From assembly GCA_023213395.1 (NCBI GenBank), contig CM041465.1, positions 154,201,741-154,265,740 of the forward strand: a DNA stretch of 64,000 nt. The letters are read 5' to 3'. The notes beneath the pieces were generated by a model. It had not been told where the DNA came from, searched no databases, and saw nothing but the letters and a program-made list of their open reading frames with translations. The position numbers and the translations under genes were made by a program. Of this stretch, positions 55,586 through 64,000 are shown one piece after another; the first letter of the stretch is position 1, and each line of letters starts with the position of its first letter. The DNA is from Cycas panzhihuaensis (lineage: Eukaryota; Cycadophyta).

Positions 55586-56495
55586 CTACTTAGGATTTGT
55601 CATGAATCTTGTGAGAATAACGACAAAGTGTGTAATATCTGGCCTTGTGTTGGTAGTATAGATGAGACTACCTACAAGTTGCCTATAGAGTATTGTGTAT
55701 GCCTCCCTAATGTCACCATCAACTGAGAGTTTAATATGAGGCTCCATAAGTGTATTCACTGGTTGAGTACCTTCCAACTGAAACTTTGTTAGAAGATTGT
55801 TGATATATTTTTCTTGGGAGAGAAAGATTTTTCCATTATTTTGAGTTACTTCAATTCCCAAGTAATATTTCATCAACCTAAGGTTAGACAATTCAAAAGT
55901 TTTAGTAAGGTCCTTCTTGAGCTAGCTGATTACCTGTTTATTATTCCTCGTTATTAGCATGTCATCCACAAAGATTAAGAGGTAAGTGAATTTATCATTT
56001 TGGCACTTGATAAATAATGTTGCATCAATATCTTGATAGTCACAAACCTTATATCCAAGTTGCCTCATTCTTTTAGACAACTTGGTAAACCAAGCACGAG
56101 GGGCTTGCTTTAGGCTATACAAGGACTTTTTGAGCCTACAAACTTTATGCCCGTGACTGACAATCTCGTATCCTTCTGGCTGAGCCATGTAAATTTCTTC
56201 TTTGAGGTCCCCACTAAGAAATGTGGTCTTAACATCACATTGGTAGATTTTCTAACCCTGTTAAGCATCCAAGGCTATAAGAGTTTCGATTGTAGGCCAG
56301 TTGGTTGTAGGAACAAAGATTTTAGTATAGTCAATGCCATCCATTTGCATGAATCCTTTTGCTACTAACCTTACCTTATGTTTTTCTAGTTTGATATCTG
56401 ATCTATACTTATTTTTTAACACCCATTTATTTTGAACTACCTTTCTTCCAAGTTGTAGATCAACAAGCTCCCATGTACCATTCTTAATAGGAGAT
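55586..56495 (-). pseudogene. Copia-4 reverse transcriptase
   Basis: Segments in order: NSMNEEY, then NGTWELVDLQLGRK (about 56430-56475), [18 protein letters not shown] with motif A Asp present (about 56190-56255), the open frame 56188-55922 with [29 protein letters not shown] and [14 protein letters not shown], then 55891-55586 with LRLMKYYLGIEVTQNNGK and LYRQLVGSLIYTTNTRPDI. The stop at about 55921 (KQVIS then TAG) falls where Copia-5 has Gln. Confidence 0.87.
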
Positions 56496-58375
56496 TAGTA
56501 CTCTTCGTTCATGGAATTTCTCCAAGCTATATGCTTTATAACTTCTTGGTATGTTAGGGGCTCTTCATTAAGAGCAAGATGCAGTTCTACTGGTTCAAGC
56601 TCAATGGAAAATAATTTATGCATCCTTGCTCTATGGGCACTTCTAGTGCCAATTTTGGCTACCTCATCTGATCGCATGTCCTTTTGTAGTTGGTAGGCTT
56701 TATAAAAGCCTTGAGTTGGGAATGAGGTTTTCATTTCCATAACCTCTTGATCTTCATTTTGATCTTGAAAAGGATGATGTGAAATATTTGGCACGGAGGA
56801 AGTTGATGATGCTGGAGAAGATGGGCCAAGTACAAATATTGGAGAAGATGGTCCTTCTGCTATGGTTTTGCCTTTGTCAACTTGGCTGTTTATAAATGAT
56901 GGTGTTGGATGTGTATGCATTGGCTAGGAGTCATAGATTGTATGCTTTGAGGCTTTATTGTCAGATTCCAATATTTTGAGTAACTGTTGAGCATCTGCCC
57001 CCCTAAATTTTAGAATCTGGACATCAAATTTAGTGGCATCATTAAATCGATATGAAGGCATCTTAGCGTCAAGTCTGAGTAATTGATCTTTAGTCTCTTC
57101 CAAGATAACATCTCTAGTGATGATGATTTTGTACTATGAAGGTATGAAAACCTTGTATCCCTTTCTATCCATAGGGTATTTAACAAAGATACCTTTGATG
57201 GCTCTATCTTGGAGGTTATTTCTATGTTCCTCTAGAATATGAGCATAACAAGTAGAGCCAAAAATTCTAAAGTGGGAGATAGAGGAGGTTTGTCTATACC
57301 ACATTTCATGTGGAGAGGGACCGAGCTTGGAGGGACTAATAATGTTGATGTAATACACAGTGGTCTAGATAGCCTCAACCTAAAGATAGATAGGGACATT
57401 CTTATATACCAACATAGCACAAGCCATATTCATGATGGTCCTGTTCATGTGCTCAACAACTCCATTTTGTTGGGGTGTACCTGCAATAGTGGTTTGATGT
57501 TTGATTCTATATTGACATAAGTACGATTTAAACTCATTGGATATGTACTTGCCACCATTGTCTGTCCTAAGTATTTTAATCTTGAATCCATATTCATTTT
57601 CCACATGGTCCTTGAAAGCTTGAAATATAGAAAAAGCTTCATCTTTCTTTGTAAGAAAAGTAAATCATACTTTCTTGGTAAAATCATCAATGAAAGTAAT
57701 ATAGTACCACTTCTGTTTGAGAGAAGGGATGGGCATAGGACCACATATATTTGAGTGTACAAGCTATAAAGGTTGGCTAGATTTCCACTGACTACGAGGA
57801 AAGGGTTGTCTTTTAGATTTGGCAATAATACATACTTCGTATTTAAAGGGCTTAGAGGAGATCTTAGGCAAACCAGGAAGAGTGGCTTATAGTTATCTTA
57901 AATGATCAATTTTGATATAGCCCATACGAGCATGCCATAGGGCTACATAGGATAACTTTTGAGGAGTCAGGGTTATGGTAAAAGTAGATTCATCATGAAC
58001 ATAGTTGGCTTCAGAGGATGGTAAGCTAGTTAGATGAAAATATTTGCCATCAAGAATTCTAGTCATAACCACAACATTTAAAGGAGGGTGAATGACATAG
58101 AGTGTTTGATTTCTTGATGTTACACTCAAATCAAATCTAGGAGAGATATAGGTAGATAGGGAGAGCAGATTTTGCTTCAAAGAAGGAATATATAAAACAT
58201 CAACAAGTATAAAATCAGGAAGACCTGGGAGTTTCAGGCAAACAGTTCCAAGTCCTTCGACTGGCTAAGATGATTTGTCAGCCATGTGTACAACACCACA
58301 AACTTTAGAGTTAAAATCTTGAAAGAACTGGTGATGACAAGTTACTTGTTGTGTTTCTCCAGTATCCATGATCCA
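56495..58375 (-). pseudogene. Copia-4 protease and integrase
   Basis: Protease WIMDTGETQQVTCHHQFF at about 58325-58378, DTG intact. The open frame 58180-57893 carries the GAG-pre-integrase part and ALWHARMGYIKIDHLR (last His of the pair now Tyr). Core: FLYFKLSRTMWKM in a shifted frame, then the frame 57604-57380 with ILRTDNGGKYISNEF (second Asp) and NGVVEHMNRTIMNMA with the Glu of VVEH present. 57358-57134 holds HFRIFGSTCYAHI. 56920-56495 is a Ser/Pro-rich linker leading into the reverse transcriptase. Confidence 0.85.
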
Positions 58376-59569
58376 CGATGAAGTATTTGAGGTGGCACTA
58401 TTTGCAACTCTAAGTGGTGAAGGCAAAAGTGAATAAGCATAGCCACAATGAACCTTAATATACTTAGTGGATCTATCAATAACATTTGATGAAGTGGTCC
58501 CAATTCTTTAAAGATGTGCATGAGAAAATTGCATTCCACCAAAAGCATCTTCAAAAGAATTATTATCAACATTATGTGCGTCATGGCACTATTGATAACT
58601 TGGTATTTTGTTGGTGGCAGTTCTATAATTTTTGGTATAATGTCCTTTTCTATTACACCTTTGGCACACAATTGTTTGATTTCTAGTCCAAGTATTGGGT
58701 TTGTTGGATTGTCTCTAATTATTGGATCTAAGTCCAGGTTGATTATTTTTGCCTTGGCCTTGAGATTGTTTTTACTGGAGTTGAGGAGCCTGTTGACTAA
58801 GAGGACATTATCCTTGTTGTCTACCTCTTCCTCTTCTATGGGAATTACCACCTCTACGAGAGTATTGACCTTGATTTTTGGTATAACAAAGATCTTCTTC
58901 CACTTCAAAAGCAGCATCAACTAGATCTGATATAGTGGCAAAGTTGGTATTAAAGGTCTTATCAAATTCAATGAACTTATCAACAAGATCCTCAAAGTTT
59001 AGGGTCTTCAAAATGCCACTAGATTGAAGACTTCCTAATAGATTTTTGTAATCTGGTATATGGAGACATGACTGAATTAAGAAAGCCCATGTAATGCATT
59101 GAGTTTTAAAATCTTTATCAATGGCTTGCTTGATTAGATGAAGGAGATTGATTGTCTCACTTGCATATCCTTTCTACATCTTTAATTTGTTTATCTTTAG
59201 TACTAAGTGAACAAATTCTAAGTCTGATTTAGTGTCAAAGTTCTTCTTAAGAACTTTCCATGTTGTATCATGTATAGCTTCATCAATGAGATTATGTAGG
59301 GAATAATCAGTGACAAGCAATATCCCTGCACAGATTTTATCATCATCAAGTTCCCATTGGCATTTAGCTGCAGCTTCAGTGGGAGCAGTTGTAGCACCTC
59401 CTCCTGAAGCAATTGTGATAGTTGTAGTTGCAATAGATGGTGTAGGTTACAAGTGATCTCTCCATAGACCTTCATACTTTGTAGTATTTCTAACACTAAT
59501 GAACCACATGTCCCAATTTTATTTCCTTTTTAGAATGCAGTTCATATTTTGCTTGAACTGTGAAGACAT
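58376..59569 (-). pseudogene. Copia-4 gag
   Basis: Start ATG at 59569-59567 (MSSQFKQNMNCIL), with a TAA at codon 16 where Copia-5 has Glu. The capsid is broken into several frames; LKTLNFEDLVDKFIEFDKTF is in 59011-58808. The zinc knuckle at 58625-58666 reads CQRCNRKGHYTKNY, with Tyr for the fourth ligand as in Copia-5. The open frame 58920-58342 is in another frame and is a shadow. Confidence 0.82.
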
Positions 59570-61572
59570 GGTGTCTTTTTAGAAGGGAATAAATGAATAA
59601 GGGACTATAAAAGTAATGGAAATAAATGACTAATTACTATTGACAAATGGGAAATGTAATAACATAGTATAGTAGAATGAAGAAGAAGTGAGAATGGTTA
59701 CTTAAAGATGAAGGGAGTAACTTAGAAAAAAGTCACCAACACTTGTGACAAATATTAACCTGATGTAGCAGGAATATAAAAACCATTATGATAAAAATTG
59801 GCCACTAACACTTGTGATAAATATTAACCTCATGCAATAGTAATATGGAAAACACTATGATTATGATTACACTATGGATCACATTTTACAAATAAGTAAG
59901 TGATCAATATACAAGATTGTAGGCCAATGTAGAAGCTGGCATCATTGGGTTTACAGAAGTTCAAACTCAAATGTAGGATGCGTAATCAACCCAATAACCT
60001 CTAACTTGTGTCCAACATATAGTTGAGCTTGTTGAAGGGATGCTTAGGATTCTAGTAGAATTAAGTTGGCCTTCACCTGCGATACCTGCAATTCTGCTTG
60101 GTGATAAAATCCAAGTCACAACAGAGCCCAGGTACTCCCAATCCTCACCCAGTTCACCAATGAGTAACTATATACCTCCTCTAAAGAGTGGTACATGAAT
60201 TCCCATGGCTATGATGGATATTGGATCAGGTATATTTTAATCTGGTATTCAAGTTTTAGTTTTCCTAGTTGGTTATCAAGATGGTCCCTGATTGAGGCAT
60301 GATGGTATGGCTAACCAAACCTCACCAATATTCTGGTTTAGTCCAGTCCCAACTTGAAACCCACACCTCCTTTATGGCACGGCATTCTGCAAACCAAGGT
60401 ATCTCAACTTTGGCAAGTGTGTGAATAGGTATAAGATGGAAAAAAATAGTGTACATGATGCGTTCGTTTTAGGAAGAGTGAAAAGATTATCGAATTGCAT
60501 CAAACATACATTTAACTGAAAATAGAATGCTTGCTTAGAGTGCTTACTTGAAGTGTCTTTAGCGTGCTTTGCTTTAACTGATTTTAGAGTGATGAAATTC
60601 AATGCTAATAAGTGAGTGAGGACACCAAATATTGCTCTGATCTAGGTGTTTTTTTTCTCACTTTTACAATGGGCTTTTAAGCCTTATAAAAAGAAGGAAG
60701 AATTTTTCTTCACTTTTTTTCTTTCTTTTTTTGTTAATATAAAAACAAGTAGTCTTCACTAAATCAGTAATAACTTTCTCCCATGATGTTGAAATGGAGT
60801 GTTGGTTTTGTGATGCAAACTAAACTCAGAGCTTCATCTTCAAGAAGTGGAATCAGGTCCAAATGTGTTCTGAAAAGTTTTTTGTAGCCCCGCAAATCTA
60901 AGAAATTATATTTTTCTAGATTTCTTACTAAAAATAACTGTTATTCACTAAAACAACAATAACTTTCTCATACAACATCCAAATTAGGTGCCGATTCTGT
61001 GCTGGAAAGTAGACTTAGAGCCTCATCTTTGACAATTATAATCACATAAATTGGATCTCTATAGAAGATTTTACCGACCTATGAAGTTTAGAAATCAAAT
61101 TGTATTTCTGTAAAAATTTTAGCTTGCTAATATCTCATTAACACATGATACCATATGAAATTTCCATTATTTTTTTATCACGAAGATCCCAATATGGGCA
61201 AGGTGACAGTATACAATGATGGATATTTTAAATGGCTCAAATTTTTTTTAAAAAAATAGGTAAAAACACCCCTTACAATCATTCTTCTAAATGCTGTAAA
61301 AGTTTAGGCAGCATTTCCCTTTGTTAAATGGACAATAAAGGGAAAAGAAAAATGGCCACCAAAGGATTGGAATCCTTGGGCCTTACAACTCCTTGTATTA
61401 TTCTTCCAGACTTGCAAAAGAGAAATGAAAATTAAACAATACAAAATATGTTATCATAATAACTTGAAAATATTTCTAAATTCACTTTCACAATCTCCTT
61501 CATCACATGGATTGTGGGGGAGAAGGAAGTGATGGCTCTATTGTAAGTGTAAGTGAGGAATATGAAGGAACC
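59570..61572 (-). other. Copia-4 long leader
   Basis: Two kb homologous to 37749-39743 of Copia-5, including both ~190-bp units (about 60760-61130) and a decayed form of the 24-bp repeat (about 60520-60600). No credible gene. Confidence 0.7.
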
Positions 61573-61586
61573 AAGCTCTAATAAAA
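61573..61586 (-). promoter_or_regulatory. Copia-4 primer binding site
   Basis: Minus strand TTTTATTAGAGCTTGG, a mutated form of the TGGTATTAGAGCTT seen in Copia-5. Confidence 0.75.
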
Positions 61587-61588
61587 CA

Positions 61589-61886
61589 TGAAAAGAGTGG
61601 ATCTATCCTTCATCTCCATGCACTAAACACAAAGGCAAACATAGGAGCAAGAGAGACTTGAGAGAAAGAAAGTAGCTCTCACAAAATGGGGAGGTAAGAA
61701 TGAATCTCCTCCATTGAGCTTTTACTTTTATATTGAGAGAGGGAGTATTAGAGTTAGGTGAAATGAAATTATATATAATGCACATGAAAGTGCATTTCGC
61801 TTAAGTGATTTAATTTAAAGTTCACTTAAGACCCTTTTTCGAAATAATCAACTAATGTAATGACCTTGTGATATTAACCCTTTTCA
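61589..61886 (-). repeat. Copia-4 5' LTR
   Basis: 298 bp, partner of 54291-54588, with an AATATAAAAG-type TATA on the minus strand (about 61725-61735). Confidence 0.93.
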
Positions 61887-61891
61887 GTCAT

Positions 61892-62750
61892 ATGTAAAGA
61901 GTTTGAAATGCTAGAGTTTGGATTAATACATTACTTCCTAGGTTTAGAAGTTTAGTAAGATGATGATGATATCTTTATCTCTAAAAGAAATATACCTTTA
62001 ACTTACTCCAAAAGTTCAAGATGAGTGATTACAAAGGCTTGTCAACACCAACAGAAGTAGAAATCAAACTATCCAAACTTGATGATTCTACTTATGTTGG
62101 AAGTGTAATATACTTGATATCAACACGACCAGATATCATGTATATAGTGATTGTTGTGTCAAGATTTATACAAGATCCTAAATCTAGACATTGGCAAACA
62201 GCTAAATGAATCCTATAGTATCTAAAGGGTATGATAGAGTATGGGCTATATTACAAACCTTCATCAAATTTTAGATTGATCGGATATATAGATTCTAATT
62301 AGGTAAGTAATGTTGATGATAAAAAGTCTACTTCTAGATACACCTTTAGTTTAGGTTCAACAATTATAGCATGGAGTACCAAAAGTTAGAATATCATCTT
62401 CTTATCTATAATAGAAGTAAAATATAAGGTAGTAGTATGAGGTGTATGCAAAATAGTTTCGATATGTCATCTACTTCATGATCTCCAGTTGAAATAAGTT
62501 GGTCTTACTAAAATATGATGTGATAATTAGAGCACTATTCAAATGATATGTAATCTAGTTTTTCATAGAAGAACTAAACATATTGAGACACAATATCATT
62601 TCATTTGGGAAGTTGTTCAAGTAGGAGAAATAAAATTAGTTTATTGTAGCACAAAAGATCAAACAACATACATCTTTACAAAGGCACTTAGAAAAGTTAA
62701 GTTCCATCAATTCAGAGATAAACTTGGAGTTACACAAAATGAACATTATG
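61892..62750 (+). pseudogene. Copia-3 reverse transcriptase part 2 and RNase H
   Basis: Resumes at CKEFEMLEFGLIHYFLG (about 61896-61945), exactly where Copia-1 has CKEFEMTDLGLMHYFLG, proving continuity with 54290. The frame 62021-62209 reads KGLSTPTEVEIKLSKLD and STRPDIMYIVIVVSRFIQDP. RNase H segments follow: IDSN then TAG, DDKKSTSRYTFSLGSTIIAW (about 62310-62375), VEYKVVV and, in 62543-62764, HRRTKHIETQYHFIWEVV and TKALRKVKFHQFRDKLGV. The catalytic Glu region reads VKYK-like, altered. Confidence 0.83.
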
Positions 62751-62758
62751 TGAGAGAA

Positions 62759-63061
62759 TGCTAGCACATATAACGTTCATTTTTTTAAAGGTATGCATAA
62801 AGGCATTGAGAATCTATAGGGCTACCTTCAACTATCTATAGCCAACTTAGGATAAGGTATGCATATTCTATATTATTTTTTACTAATATTTTATTTGAAA
62901 AAATATTGGTCAATGGTGGGTTCCCACCCAACATCTCGGCTATATATTTATGGTGCATTATTCACTAGTGTTCTTGAACATCACCAACTATTGAAATTTT
63001 GTTAAATATTTTTGGCAATATGGGTTAAGTTTTATTCAGCTCTGTCCTCAGTTATACTTCA
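62759..63061 (+). repeat. Copia-3 3' LTR
   Basis: 303 bp, TGCTAGCACATATAACG to GTTATACTTCA, preceded by a purine-rich TATGTGAGAGAA and followed by the target duplication AGAAA. Confidence 0.88.
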
Positions 63062-64000
63062 AGAAAGACATGACATAATAAACAATATATCTCATAAGTC
63101 TCTAGGAAAACTACAACAATATCATAAAACTTATAAAGAGACACATGATACCGCATAATTTATACTATAAAATTATGAAGGTTACGTACAATATAGAAAG
63201 CACTAAAGCTACATAAACATAGTAGACCATATGTTATATAGTCATAATAATTCAATAAATAACACAAAATATAGTAGAGAAAGATATAATATGGTAGAGT
63301 TCTAAGAAAAACAATAAAACAATGGTCCAAATTCTCAAAGTGTAATCATAGTAAAATAGAACATGTATAATCCCTAGTCTAAGAGTGAAATCAAATTAGA
63401 AATTATGTGAATAATGCCTTATTTGAGTGAAAACAAATAAGGAGTAAGGGCATCTTAGGGTTTAAAACCTTTAGGAAAGCTTATAATTAAATAGACCTAT
63501 TAGAATCAAATAGATCTAAGTAAAAGGTATTTATAGTGAGGTAATCTAGATAATAAATATTCTAAATTAATATAGAATTTAATGTTTGAGAGAAGTATGC
63601 TATTTTTTAGGGATCTATTATGAAATCATCCTTGAGAAGAAAAGAATGGGGCATATAAGAAGATAAAACCATAAAAGGAGAATAACTTATATGGGGTCAT
63701 TTTCTAACACGTAAATATTTGATTCTTATCGAATTAAATATACATATGCAATGGAATAAGTGAAATAAGTAATTGAACTCATAATTAAGGTAAAAAGTGG
63801 AAAACAAGCAAAATATGAGAAGAAACTTACAAAAAAAAGAGATCATAATAGAAGAAAAGATGCCTACAACTTTACTATAACCTAATAACATATGAGAGGT
63901 TTTGGTAAAGACATCAATTATATGAGAAATATAATATACATAAGGAAATCAAACAAATACTCAGTTAAATAGAACATAAGATAAATGATAATCAAATGCA
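63062..64000. other. Unassigned AT-rich DNA right of Copia-3
   Basis: Host DNA of the Copia-3 insertion, continuing from 36739. No domain, RNA gene or paired repeat is visible. The minus-strand open frame 63891-63697 (64 codons) looks random. Confidence 0.3.

Larger units (their letters stand above)
54291..61886 (-). mobile_element. Copia-4: Ty1/copia element in the Copia-3 reverse transcriptase
   Basis: 298-bp LTRs at 54291-54588 and 61589-61886 (about 22 differences, 7%) with a perfect 5-bp target duplication GTCAT (54286-54290 and 61887-61891). The host frame resumes right after it. A primer site next to the right LTR and a polypurine tract next to the left one give minus orientation. 7.6 kb, same structure as Copia-5 but better preserved: motif A Asp kept and RNase H complete. 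Still broken by several stops. Confidence 0.94.
36740..63061 (+). mobile_element. Copia-3: old Ty1/copia element hosting three nested insertions
   Basis: Two 303-bp LTRs (36740-37042 and 62759-63061), diverged by about 20%, are flanked by a perfect 5-bp duplication AGAAA (36735-36739 and 63062-63066). A primer site follows the left LTR. Copia-5 (37437-44975), a LINE (45981-49789) and Copia-4 (54291-61886) are inside it; without them and their duplicated targets it is about 7.4 kb. Leader, gag, protease, integrase, reverse transcriptase and RNase H follow in copia order. The proteins are close to Copia-1 in order and wording, so these are an old and a young member of related families. Confidence 0.9.

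Noticed and set aside
58342-58920. Open frame of 192 codons on the minus strand in Copia-4 (and 40328-40921 in Copia-5) as a separate protein.
   Set aside because: It overlaps gag in a shifted frame; the true frame shows the zinc knuckle and RGRGR stretch.

Overview
The window is repeat DNA from a plant nuclear genome, very probably a seed plant with a large genome. I found no host gene I could support. Almost everything identifiable is transposon: five Ty1/copia LTR retrotransposons, at least three Ty3/gypsy elements, one solo LTR and one plant L1-type LINE. Evidence for a plant: copia primer sites of the initiator-tRNA-Met type (TGGTATCAGAGC), a LINE carrying an RNase H domain, and a gypsy RNase H fragment of the plant type. 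I cannot name the species. All ages and divergences below are by-eye counts.

Layout. (1) 1-15.9 kb: Gypsy-1 (1228-15928, minus) carries the young Copia-1 (1999-10209, minus) inside its 3' LTR; a Gypsy RNase H scrap lies at 782-1045. (2) 15.9-22.6 kb: Gypsy-2, an old minus-strand element with gag and protease remnants, then two separate 5'-LTR/primer-site ends. (3) 22.6-33.8 kb: Gypsy-3 (minus), split between gag and protease by Copia-2 (25099-33142, plus), which itself holds a 619-bp solo LTR in its integrase. (4) 33.8-36.7 kb: unassigned AT-rich DNA. (5) 36740-63061: Copia-3 (plus), about 7.4 kb of its own sequence stretched to 26 kb by three insertions: Copia-5 (plus) in the leader, a LINE (minus, 17-bp target duplication) further along the leader, and Copia-4 (minus) in the reverse transcriptase. 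Copia-4 and Copia-5 are one family in opposite orientation. (6) 63.06-64 kb: unassigned.

The nesting agrees with LTR divergence: Copia-3 about 20%, Copia-2 about 13%, Copia-5 about 12%, Copia-4 about 7%, Copia-1 about 2.4% (8 of 336, all transitions). Nearly all elements are broken. Where a relative in the window shows the original residue, most stop codons are C-to-T or G-to-A changes at Gln, Trp or Arg codons. Copia-1 differs: it is broken mainly by single-base frameshifts.

The most notable signal is non-coding. Copia-1, Copia-2 and Copia-3 each have an unusually long leader (about 2-3.3 kb) that ends, 70-100 bp before gag, in a shared block of roughly 400-450 bp. The block survives even where the proteins are degenerate and includes a GGTGAGTG motif. 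The Copia-4/5 family has its own conserved non-coding parts: a duplicated unit of about 190 bp in the leader and three hairpin repeats at 57- and 61-bp spacing just before the 3' LTR. Copia-1 also carries a CpG-rich tract of about 550 bp in its leader, unlike anything else in the window.
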